A program made the translations under genes and the position numbers. 10,007 nt of DNA from Synechococcales cyanobacterium PMM_0036 (GTDB lineage: Bacteria; Cyanobacteriota; Cyanobacteriia; Elainellales; Elainellaceae), in the NCBI GenBank assembly GCA_949127645.1, contig CASBQM010000412.1, positions 1 through 10,007 of the forward strand, given 5' to 3'. A model generated the notes under the pieces. The model did no database searches, was not told the DNA's origin, and saw only the letters and a list, made by a program, of their open reading frames with translations. Of the stretch, positions 1 to 5,842 are shown in pieces (within the stretch, counting starts at the first letter, position 1; each line of letters starts with the position of its first letter).

Positions 1-539
1 GTGGTGGACTTCGGTACGCCGGGGGAGTCGGGCAAGCCCAATGTCGCTACGCCAGAACCCGCTTTCACCAAAAACATATCGGCATGACCATGATAGCAGC
101 CCTCAAACTTGATGATTTTGTCGCGTCCAGTAAAGGCGCGCATCAGCCGCAGAACCGCCATACAGGCTTCAGTACCTGAATTAACGAACCGCACCATTTC
201 AATACTAGGCACAGCATCGATCACCATTTCAGCCAAGACATTTTCTAGATAGCAGGGTGCGCCAAAGCTGGTGCCTTTGTCGAGCGCATCTCGCAATGCC
301 GCTAGCACTTCGGGATGGGCATGACCACAGATAGCAGGTCCCCAAGTGCCGACATAATCAATGTACTGGTTGCCATCGACATCCCAGATGTAGGCTCCCT
401 TAACGCGATCGAACACGATCGGCTGTCCGCCCACAGACTTGAAAGCCCGCACCGGAGAGTTAACGCCACCGGGCATCAGCTTTTGAGCCGCCGCAAAAAT
501 TTCTTCTGATTTTGTTGTTTTGAAGGGTGTAGTGACCAA
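1..539 (-). CDS. hemL: Glutamate-1-semialdehyde 2,1-aminomutase, N-terminal part (runs off left edge)
   Basis: This PLP enzyme converts glutamate-1-semialdehyde to 5-aminolevulinate, the last step of the C5 route to heme and chlorophyll, in the cytosol. The 179 codons present read as classic cyanobacterial HemL: LMPGGVNSPVRAFKSVGG at about residues 21-38, YIWDVDGNQYIDYVGTWGP at 50-68, the cofactor-phosphate loop NSGTEA at 120-125, CYHGHAD at 148-154, and the mobile gate loop from about 153 on (KAGSGVATLGLPDSPGVP). The PLP-binding lysine lies beyond the edge; the family is about 430 residues long. I chose the TTG at 539-537 because homology begins there and AGGAG (550-546) sits six bases upstream; no ATG fits before residue 22. 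It appears monocistronic, with a gene-free region upstream. Identity is essentially certain. Confidence 0.97.
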   Translation of the reverse strand, partial: MVTTPFKTTKSEEIFAAAQKLMPGGVNSPVRAFKSVGGQPIVFDRVKGAYIWDVDGNQYIDYVGTWGPAICGHAHPEVLAALRDALDKGTSFGAPCYLENVLAEMVIDAVPSIEMVRFVNSGTEACMAVLRLMRAFTGRDKIIKFEGCYHGHADMFLVKAGSGVATLGLPDSPGVPKST

Positions 540-860
540 TTCTCTCTCCTGATTAAATGCTTTAACCCACAGCGGGACGATCGCTTCTCTTGATCTATCC
601 TAATCGCCTCTGTCTTCAGTTTTACGCAGCTTCAGAAAGATGATCACTCAAATAGAAGATTAAGCGATCGCCAGCCAAAACCATGAGTATCAAGAATGTT
701 TATTTGGAGGCTTAATTTCGTCCATGCTGGGCAATAGCTTAGGTGAACAAACTTTCAATTTTGCGTTAAGCAGGTCGCAGATCAAGAAAATATTTCGGTA
801 GCGTGCCGATGCTATTTGAAGGAAAGGCGCTAAAGGATAATTTGACGATCGATGGAAGGC
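540..860. other. Gene-free region upstream of hemL
   Basis: I find no coding frame of credible length here. The part next to 540 carries the hemL ribosome-binding site (AGGAG, 550-546) and presumably its leader and promoter on the minus strand, but no clear -35/-10 pair stands out. One HIP1 octamer lies at 664-671. Confidence 0.6.
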
Positions 861-999
861 GTTGCTGAATGCAGGTATGATTTGCCCTCATCCCCACCCT
901 TCTCCCTAGGGAGAAGGGTGCTAGAAGTCTTGTCCCCTCTCCTTTTGGGAGAGGGCTAGGGGGAGGCGGATTTTAGCGTTCATCCCTCAATTCAGCAAC
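861..999. repeat. MITE-like palindromic repeat with imperfect 20-bp terminal inverted repeats
   Basis: The ends form an inverted repeat: GTTGCTGAAT at 861-870 matches ATTCAGCAAC at 990-999, and with AGGxATGA further in, the arms agree at 17 of 20 positions. Inside are two more hairpins: a perfect 24-bp palindrome at 896-919 (ACCCTTCTCCCT and its complement) and an 8-bp stem, CCCTCTCC at 935-942 with GGAGAGGG at 948-955. The element has no coding capacity, which fits a non-autonomous MITE. GC-rich hairpin repeats of this look are common in filamentous cyanobacteria (recollection, not checked). A related 13-base sequence, ACGATCGATRGAA, lies at 845-857 and 998-1010 and may mark the insertion target. 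The hairpins could also end transcripts from the minus-strand gene at 1065-1571. Confidence 0.7.
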
Positions 1000-1064
1000 G
1001 ATCGATAGAATTCATCTCAACGATGCCGACCTAACTATCTATCGCCAAGTTCTTTTAGATCTTC

Positions 1065-1571
1065 TCAATCATTCTTGAGCAAGTGTCGGGCGCGATCGAT
1101 GTTTTGCTCAGTCCCTTCAACCACCACTAAAAAGCTGCCTGTAGAAACCTGTTGACCGTATTTTTTGGCTTGCTCTGAGGTGAGTCCTAAGCCAATGAGC
1201 GCTCCTGTTAATCCGCCGGCTGCCGTACAAATTCCGCCGCTCAAAAGCACAAATGCGATTGCGGAAGACAGCATCAGTTGACCGACTCCAGGCAGAACCA
1301 CAAGACCAACTCCCAACAGCAGTCCGGTTGTGCCACCGACAAAATTTCCTAGAATCATGCCCTTCTCAAGTCCAGTCGCAGTGCCCGTAACAGCACCAAA
1401 AGAGTGAGAAGGAACCCAAGAGTATTGGGCTTTTGAGTCGTGCCCTAATAAGAAAACCTGGGCAACTGGAAAGCCTGAAAGAATGAGGTGATCGAGGGCT
1501 AGCCCTGCTGCTTCTCGGCTAGGGAACGTGCCGATCACGGCTCGATGTTGGGTCAGGATTGTATTTAACAC
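1065..1571 (-). CDS. Gly-rich membrane-associated stress-type protein (YflT/GSP17M-like N-terminus)
   Basis: A 168-residue protein of unknown function. Residues 9-43 form a small beta-alpha-beta unit (AVIGTFPSREAAGLALDHLI, then a strand ending VFLLG) of the kind seen in general stress protein 17M/YflT-like domains. Residues 70-130 are hydrophobic and rich in Gly-x3-Gly spacing (GNFVGGTTGLLLGVG, then GGICTAAGGLTGALIGLGL), suggesting two packed membrane helices. The C-terminus returns to a soluble strand (FLVVVEGTEQNIDRARHLL). Similar cyanobacterial proteins are often mislabelled as histidine kinases; there is no kinase domain here. The start is GTG at 1571-1569. It has no convincing Shine-Dalgarno site, but it is the only usual start before an in-frame stop near 1620. 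Its role is inferred from domain shape only. Confidence 0.8.
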   Translation of the reverse strand: MLNTILTQHRAVIGTFPSREAAGLALDHLILSGFPVAQVFLLGHDSKAQYSWVPSHSFGAVTGTATGLEKGMILGNFVGGTTGLLLGVGLVVLPGVGQLMLSSAIAFVLLSGGICTAAGGLTGALIGLGLTSEQAKKYGQQVSTGSFLVVVEGTEQNIDRARHLLKND

Positions 1572-1678
1572 TGCAATTTGTAGTTCAATTTCTGTACTTT
1601 TAGCTACATTGTTACATCCTTAATATTCGGCAAATCGTAAAATATTGTGAAATTCAGCAAATATCAGAAAACTTTGAC

Positions 1679-1705
1679 AAAAAAAGATCGCCAGGAGGGG
1701 CGATC
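1679..1705 (-). terminator. Rho-independent terminator after the permease-PII-ynfA set
   Basis: GATCGCC (1686-1692) pairs with GGCGATC (1699-1705) around a six-base loop. Read on the minus strand, the stem is followed at once by seven T (complement of 1685-1679). It lies 68 bases past the stop of the UPF0060 gene at 1773 and separates that unit from the gene starting at 1571. Confidence 0.8.
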
Positions 1706-1772
1706 GTAGGTCGATGAAAAACTTAATTCCCAAAGTTCGACCTTTTGAGTTTGGTCTTGCTGAGATTAACCT

Positions 1773-2096
1773 CTAAGACCGAGGCGCGTACATGATGACC
1801 AAAACCCCTAAAAGCGCAATCCATCCTCCTAGCCAGTCATATTTGTCGGGGGTGACTCCATCAACTCTCCAACCCCATAGAATTGACAGCACAACAAAAA
1901 CGCCACCATAGGCAGCATAGGCACGTCCAAAATTGACGGTTTGCAGGGTTGGCAGAACCGCATAAATTGCCAGAATAATCGTGCCGATTAAGGCTAACCA
2001 GGCGCTCTTGCCTTCACGCAGCCATAGCCAGAATAAATAACCGCCACCAATTTCACATAATCCAGCCAGTACAAACAAAAACAAGGACTGAATCAT
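1773..2096 (-). CDS. ynfA: UPF0060 (YnfA) family small membrane protein
   Basis: The 107-residue length and sequence match the UPF0060/YnfA family closely: LCEIGGGYLFWLWLREGKS at 13-31, GRAYAAYGG at 57-65, then VDGVTPDKYDWLGG at 78-91 and a last helix ending IMYAPR. Four membrane helices cover nearly the whole chain. YnfA proteins resemble small-multidrug-resistance exporters and some have been linked to efflux, but the substrate here is unknown. The ATG at 2096-2094 lies only 12 bases after the stop of the PII gene and lacks a strong ribosome-binding site, so translation may depend on coupling to that gene. If the PII frame is interrupted, this coupling still works for ribosomes that start downstream of the lesion. 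It is followed by a terminator. Confidence 0.93.
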   Translation of the reverse strand: MIQSLFLFVLAGLCEIGGGYLFWLWLREGKSAWLALIGTIILAIYAVLPTLQTVNFGRAYAAYGGVFVVLSILWGWRVDGVTPDKYDWLGGWIALLGVLVIMYAPRS

Positions 2097-2108
2097 TATT
2101 TCTGACGA

Positions 2109-2507
2109 TTACTTCTTTAGAGGCTCGCTGAGTGTTGCAGGTTCTTCAATGTTCAAGGCAGCATCATTTTCTTCCCCTGTACGAATGCGGATGGCTCTGC
2201 TTACCGGAATGACAAATAGTTTTCCATCCCCGATCGTCCCAGTTTTAGCCGTTGCCACAATAGTATCTACCACCAGATCCACCTTGTCATCACTAACGAC
2301 CACTTCAATTCTAACTTTGGGTATAAAGTCGATCGTGAAAGGTTTACCTTCCATGTCTAATAGCCCTAAGAAAGCGAGCGGTCGCCCTTTCTGCCGCCCA
2401 AAACCCTTCGCACCCGTAATAGTCATTCCCTGAATCCCAAGTTTGACCAAAGCCTCTTTAACAGGCTCTAACTTAGAGGGCTGAATGATAGCAAGAACTC
2501 AGTTCAT
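2109..2507 (-). pseudogene. PII-family (GlnB-like) signalling protein with in-frame TGA at codon 3; open part is 2109-2450
   Basis: PII proteins are trimeric ferredoxin-fold sensors of ATP/ADP and 2-oxoglutarate that bind partner proteins, often transporters. From the ATG at 2507-2505 the frame reads MN-stop-VLAIIQPSKLEPVKEALVK and continues unbroken. It aligns without gaps to E. coli GlnB over residues 1-41, including GFGRQKG at 35-41. The B-loop region TGTIGDGKLFV (89-99) and IRIRTGE (106-112) are intact. The T-loop carries a six-residue insertion and has no tyrosine, so the uridylylation Tyr51 is absent. A 14-residue tail follows AAL. TGA (2501-2499) replaces residue 3. The longest open frame starts at TTG 2450 and would lack strand 1 and most of helix 1, which the fold needs. 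It may be a recent pseudogene, a sequence error, or a gene with an unusual start or readthrough. The PII assignment is firm; its status is not. Confidence 0.85.
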
Positions 2508-2653
2508 AAAATTGCGAGTACCCCATGATAAGAGTCGATTGAATGGTCAGAACTAACGCATGATTCGCTTTTTGGCAGAGAGATTCTGTAGCAGAGGAGA
2601 CAACTGTAAAGATGCCGCCGCTGAAGAAGAACCACACCTATCAAACCTTAGAA
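2508..2653 (-). other. Permease-PII intergenic spacer
   Basis: This 146-base gap separates the permease stop from the PII ATG on the same strand. I see no hairpin terminator, so the genes could be co-transcribed. On the minus strand a TATCAT hexamer followed by GGGG lies about 20-30 bases before the PII ATG. It could be a weak -10 element, but no partner -35 is evident. Confidence 0.35.
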
Positions 2654-4153
2654 TCAAACCTTGGAAGATTTAATCGAGTCGCGCAAAGGGTGACTCACAT
2701 CAGACGGTAAGAAGATGGGCTTACCTTTGAGCAAGCTGTCACCAATCAGGTAAGCAAATCCAGCAACGAAGAACGCGATCGAAATGCCGATCGCCGTGAT
2801 GGAATTGATTTTGGCATTTCCTGATCCAGTTAGACCATAGTAGAAAATCCCGCAGACCATAAATAAATTCGTCGCCAAGCCTAACGTAGGAATCACAATC
2901 GTCTTAATTGGATTATGTTCGCCATCTAGCAGATGCTCTAGAGTAGCAACTAACGTGACTCCGCAGGTGAGACCGTAAAGCATGAATGTACCCATGTTGG
3001 AGACTAGCGTGACGATCGTGACATTATCCACACTCTGCACGGCATAAGCCCCAATTAAAGCCGACAGTCCAGTTAAAAAGTAGATGCCTAAATGGGGCGT
3101 ATTGTAGCGACCATGCAGAAAGCCAAAGACGGCGGGTAACTCCCGATCGCTTCCCATTGCGTAGCTAATTCGGACTCCAGTTGAAAGTGACGAAAGCGCC
3201 GTGCCAATCAATGCCATCACAACCGTACTGGCAATCAGGAGCTGCAAGAGAAATCCATTGCCAAACAGCAGCGCATCTCCCAGAATTTTTGCAATATCGC
3301 CAATCGGTGCCCCTGATGATAACGCTGCGGCAAAGCCAGTTACAGTTTTCCCGTCAACCGTTGCCGTGTATTGATCACCGATGAAAAAATTAGCCGCAAA
3401 ATACTCAAAAAAGTAGCAAACACAGGCTTGGATGAACAACGATAGCATCACGCCTCTGGGAATATCTCTTTGAGGATTCATCGCTTCTCCTGCCATTGCA
3501 GTCGCAGATTCAAACCCAACTAGCAGCAGAATGGCGATCGTCGCCTGGTAGATCAATCCCAGCAAATCATGTGGCACAACTACGCTGACAGCATTTATAT
3601 GTTCGTAGTTCACATTGGGATGTCCCAAGCGATACAAAATCATTAACAGTCCTAGTAATGTTAGAGAGGCAATTTGCACAATATTAATGATGATATTGAT
3701 CAAAGTAGATCCAGTTACACCAATCAATGCAATACTGCCCACCAGTCCAGCAAATACAAAGCAAATGAGAGTCTTGCTCAACCAGTCTGAGGCAAAATCA
3801 GGATTAAAGAGTTGCTCAATGTAAACAATCAGGGTTCCCATAAAGCTAATCATGATACCGGGGTAAGCCCAGTAATACAGGTGCGCCGCCCAGCCTGTTA
3901 CAAACTCGGCTAGGCGAGCTAGCCGAAAATGTTTATGCTCTTCTTTTGCTAAAATTGCCGCTTCAGCGTAGTAGTAGGAGCTGCCCGCACCCGCCTCTGG
4001 GTAAGCCTTAGAGAGCGTTGCATAGCAACTTGCCGTGAGCAGTGCAATACAGGTTGCTAGGGCGATCGCTGCCCACATATTCTTGGCAGAGTCGGGAGGG
4101 GCTTGAAGTTGATAAGTTGTCCACAAAAAAGCGCCTGGTGCAATCAGCGCCAT
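2654..4153 (-). CDS. APC superfamily amino-acid/polyamine permease, N-terminus disturbed
   Basis: A 499-residue, roughly 12-TM secondary transporter of the inner membrane. Family marks are the TM1 segment MALIAPGAFLWTTYQLQ at the start, the TM2 exit YPEAGAGSSYYYAE at 51-64, and GFESATAMAGEAMNPQRDIPRG at 213-234, the usual APC motif after TM6. The substrate cannot be told from sequence; amino acids or polyamines are most likely. The ATG at 4153-4151 starts in the middle of the expected TM1 motif. In frame, TTC ACC ATT AAT GCG precedes it, then TAG at 4171-4169. A shifted frame from ATG 4212 reads MTNSSGELKPTLGF, which looks like the usual N-terminus of such permeases. The frame break coincides with a perfect hairpin (4162-4198). 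The product may therefore be frameshifted or start late. The PII gene downstream suggests post-translational control of transport (inference). Confidence 0.88.
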   Translation of the reverse strand: MALIAPGAFLWTTYQLQAPPDSAKNMWAAIALATCIALLTASCYATLSKAYPEAGAGSSYYYAEAAILAKEEHKHFRLARLAEFVTGWAAHLYYWAYPGIMISFMGTLIVYIEQLFNPDFASDWLSKTLICFVFAGLVGSIALIGVTGSTLINIIINIVQIASLTLLGLLMILYRLGHPNVNYEHINAVSVVVPHDLLGLIYQATIAILLLVGFESATAMAGEAMNPQRDIPRGVMLSLFIQACVCYFFEYFAANFFIGDQYTATVDGKTVTGFAAALSSGAPIGDIAKILGDALLFGNGFLLQLLIASTVVMALIGTALSSLSTGVRISYAMGSDRELPAVFGFLHGRYNTPHLGIYFLTGLSALIGAYAVQSVDNVTIVTLVSNMGTFMLYGLTCGVTLVATLEHLLDGEHNPIKTIVIPTLGLATNLFMVCGIFYYGLTGSGNAKINSITAIGISIAFFVAGFAYLIGDSLLKGKPIFLPSDVSHPLRDSIKSSKV

Positions 4154-4161
4154 CGCATTAA

Positions 4162-4198
4162 TGGTGAACTAAAGCCCAGCGTGGGCTTTAGTTCACCA
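4162..4198. repeat. Perfect 17-bp-arm hairpin at the permease 5' end
   Basis: TGGTGAACTAAAGCCCA at 4162-4178 is the exact complement of 4182-4198, with only GCG between. It sits 12 bases inside the apparent permease start at 4212 and ends nine bases before the next usable ATG (4153). There is no T run, so it is not a simple terminator. Removing 35 bases (4163-4197) would join ATG 4212 in frame to the permease. It could be an inserted REP-like unit or a quasi-palindrome made perfect by template switching. On mRNA it could also hide the start codon. Confidence 0.85.
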
Positions 4199-4212
4199 CT
4201 TGAATTAGTCAT

Positions 4213-4336
4213 AGTTCTATTACATTCCAAGAAAGCTACATATAATACGTCTAAGGGTAGAGGGCTTATGAATCTGTATTTTCTAGTACAAATAAACCGT
4301 GGTTTAAACTTTCACTAAAACCTTACGCGACGCACC
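4213..4336. promoter_or_regulatory. Divergent promoter region between permease and SDR genes
   Basis: This short AT-rich spacer separates two outward-facing genes. TATAAT at 4241-4246 on the plus strand is a perfect -10 box that would place a start about 85 bases before the SDR ATG. The minus strand over the same bases reads TATTAT, possibly serving the permease. I see no good -35 for either, and no operator with clear symmetry. Confidence 0.4.
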
Positions 4337-5113
4337 ATGGCTTCTATCCAAGACCAAATTGTTTTAATCACCGGAGCGAGCAGCGGTATTGGAGCCGCCT
4401 GTGCCCATGCATTTGCTCAGAGTGGAGCCAAGCTAATTTTGGCAGCCCGACGCAAAGATCGGCTAGAAAAGCTTGCGGCAGAACTAGAGCAAGCGTCCGG
4501 CACAGAGTCTTATCTGCTGGAGCTAGATGTATGCGATCGCCCCCAAGTGGAGACTCGCCTTGCCTCACTGCCAGAAGCCTGGGCAAGCGTAGATATTCTG
4601 GTGAATAACGCCGGGTTGAGCCGTGGACTGGATAAACTACACGAGGGCAGTATTCAAGACTGGGAGGAAATGATTGACACAAATATCAAAGGTCTGCTGT
4701 ACGTCACGCGATACCTTGTGCCTGGGATGGTCAGCCGGGGACGAGGACAGGTGATCAATATGGGTTCGATCGCCGGACACCAAACCTATCCGGGAGGAAA
4801 CGTCTACTGTGCCACAAAAGCCGCCGTGCGCGCCCTGTCTGAAGGGTTAAAGCTAGATTTGCTGGGAACCCCTGTGCGCGTCTGCTTAATTAATCCCGGC
4901 ATGGTAGAAACTGATTTTAGCCAGGTGCGATTTCGGGGAGATGGCGATCGCGCTGCCAAAGTCTATGCTGATGTAACGCCGCTCACCCCTGAAGATATTG
5001 CCGATGTCGTGGTGTTTTGCGCGACTCGTCCGCCGCATATCAACATCAGTGACGTGGTGATATTCCCTACCGATCAGGCGAGTGCCACAATGGTCAATCG
5101 TCGCCAGACCTGA
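4337..5113 (+). CDS. YdfG-like short-chain dehydrogenase (NADP-dependent 3-hydroxy acid dehydrogenase type)
   Basis: A 258-residue classical SDR, a soluble Rossmann-fold oxidoreductase. The cofactor loop TGASSGIGAA spans 12-21. R38-R39 follow strand 2 and favour NADP(H). DV at 64-65, NNAG at 90-93, and the tetrad N116, S144, Y157, K161 (YCATK) are all present. Long stretches resemble E. coli YdfG, which oxidises serine and 3-hydroxy acids and reduces malonic semialdehyde: IDILVNNAGL-type, DWEEMIDTNIKGLLYVTR, PGMV, YPGGNVYCATKAAVRALS, TPEDIADVVVF. I therefore call it YdfG-like; the substrate is inferred from this likeness. The ATG at 4337 gives a normal N-terminus, although no strong ribosome-binding site precedes it. 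It is divergent from the permease and followed by short repeats and a hairpin. Confidence 0.94.
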   Translation: MASIQDQIVLITGASSGIGAACAHAFAQSGAKLILAARRKDRLEKLAAELEQASGTESYLLELDVCDRPQVETRLASLPEAWASVDILVNNAGLSRGLDKLHEGSIQDWEEMIDTNIKGLLYVTRYLVPGMVSRGRGQVINMGSIAGHQTYPGGNVYCATKAAVRALSEGLKLDLLGTPVRVCLINPGMVETDFSQVRFRGDGDRAAKVYADVTPLTPEDIADVVVFCATRPPHINISDVVIFPTDQASATMVNRRQT

Positions 5114-5119
5114 CGTTTC

Positions 5120-5169
5120 CCAAATACTTTATTAAATTTTCCAAATACTTTATTCCTGAACACTTTATT
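5120..5169. repeat. Short AT-rich direct repeats after the SDR gene
   Basis: CCAAATACTTTATT occurs at 5120-5133 and again at 5141-5154, 21 bases apart; the core ACTTTATT recurs at 5162-5169. This looks like slippage or a small local duplication in the 3' untranslated region of the SDR gene. No function is evident. Confidence 0.7.
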
Positions 5170-5171
5170 AA

Positions 5172-5196
5172 AGAAGGGGCGCATTGCACCCCTTCT
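5172..5196 (-). terminator. Hairpin between convergent genes, probable terminator
   Basis: AGAAGGGG (5172-5179) pairs with CCCCTTCT (5189-5196), with GC/GC pairing inside the loop. On the minus strand it lies 28 bases past the 64-residue gene's stop and is followed by a T-rich, imperfect tract (TTAATAAAG). On the plus strand it follows the SDR gene but is trailed by A's, so it fits the minus-strand gene better; it may still slow readthrough both ways. Confidence 0.55.
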
Positions 5197-5223
5197 GAAA
5201 AAACCATGCTTGAGCATTCGCAA

Positions 5224-5418
5224 TCAGCGATCGTTTTCAGATAGCTCTCTCAATGCATCTGGATCGACGTAGTGACAGCTTGCTTCGTCATGACAGATCA
5301 ACGCCCAACCTGATGGCTCAATTTCCATCAGCTTATAGACAGTATCTTCCACAAAAGAACCTTTATCGTTGCGCGTATCTGGATCAACTCTGAGATAGTA
5401 GAGATTTGTCGTAATCAT
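5224..5418 (-). CDS. Small hypothetical protein, 64 residues
   Basis: I do not recognise a family. The protein is acidic and soluble, with an N-terminal strand-like NLYYLRVDPDT, a middle stretch VEDTVYKLMEIEPSGWALICHDEASCHYVDPDALREL, two cysteines and two histidines, and no membrane segment. A compact beta-rich fold ending in a helix seems likely. It is probably real because a strong ribosome-binding site, GGAGGGA (5430-5424), sits five bases before the ATG at 5418-5416, and a hairpin lies just past its stop. Residue use (VDPD twice, paired Y and W) looks like a genuine protein rather than a chance frame. It stands alone between the SDR gene and a gene-free region. Confidence 0.75.
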   Translation of the reverse strand: MITTNLYYLRVDPDTRNDKGSFVEDTVYKLMEIEPSGWALICHDEASCHYVDPDALRELSENDR

Positions 5419-5770
5419 ATTTATCCCTCCAGTTAGAAAAGTTAATTACAGGTATTAGCTCACACGCTTATCCTGCTCGTACCGTTAAACTCATGTTGTA
5501 AAAAATCGAGCGGATAAAATTAGTTAATCTTTAAGCTTTTCCTAGTTAACTTAACCTTATCTTTAAAGTTATGAGTAAGGTGTGAAGTTATTTGAATAAT
5601 TAAGTGCGATAAGTAATCTATGTAAAGTTAAGTGTTCATTAACTAGCTTCTACACATCTTTGTACGCGGTATTTTAGAGTGCATGGCATTTTAGAAAATG
5701 GCATTGCAGCGGCGGATGAGGAGCGATCGCCGATGCACTGGCAAAAATGTGAGGCAAAAAGATGAACACC

Positions 5771-5776
5771 TATAAT
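5771..5776 (+). promoter_or_regulatory. Candidate -10 box of the hydrolase-DUF2232-CobT-like operon
   Basis: TATAAT lies 66 bases before the GTG at 5843 and directly abuts the 14-bp tandem repeats. The bases 17 upstream (TGTGAG) are a poor -35, which would suit an activator-dependent promoter. This is inference from position and sequence. Confidence 0.45.
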
Positions 5777-5816
5777 GTGAACAACATCATGTAAACAACA
5801 TTATGTAAACAACTAT
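5775..5816 (+). repeat. Three tandem 14-bp repeats, candidate operator
   Basis: The units are ATGTGAACAACATC (5775-5788), ATGTAAACAACATT (5789-5802) and ATGTAAACAACTAT (5803-5816). A weaker 13-base relative begins at 5762. They start inside the -10 box and cover the expected transcription start and early leader of the hydrolase gene. Regular direct repeats here could bind a regulator in tandem; no named box is recognised. Confidence 0.75.
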
Positions 5817-5842
5817 GTAGTCAAGCCTTAAGGGGATTCTGG

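Larger units (their letters stand above)
5419..5842. other. AT-rich intergenic region upstream of the hydrolase
   Basis: No coding frame. The left half serves the minus-strand small gene and holds many TTAA-containing words, including one CTTAACCT (5550-5557) that matches a single unit of the cyanobacterial Pho-box consensus. Further right, ATTTTAGA is repeated at 5671-5678 and 5688-5695, a HIP1 octamer lies at 5723-5730, and a 14-bp tandem repeat precedes the hydrolase. Confidence 0.6.

Noticed and set aside
881..966. Hairpin cluster considered as a CRISPR or structured RNA gene
   Set aside because: The hairpins are nested in one element with terminal inverted repeats; there are no regular repeat-spacer units.
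2149..2433. 94-codon plus-strand frame opposite the PII gene
   Set aside because: It is the complement of a conserved PII sequence and has a low-complexity, Ser/Thr-rich translation.
4103..4318. Open frame on the plus strand across the permease start and the hairpin
   Set aside because: It lies mostly antisense to the permease. Its GELKPSVGFSS stretch only mirrors the self-complementary hairpin; there is no ribosome-binding site or family likeness.
4368..4682. 104-codon minus-strand frame inside the SDR gene
   Set aside because: It is antisense to catalytic SDR motifs and shows no protein-like pattern.
5775..5816. Tandem repeats considered as plasmid-type iterons
   Set aside because: There are too few units, no replication gene is nearby, and the position over a promoter suits regulation better.
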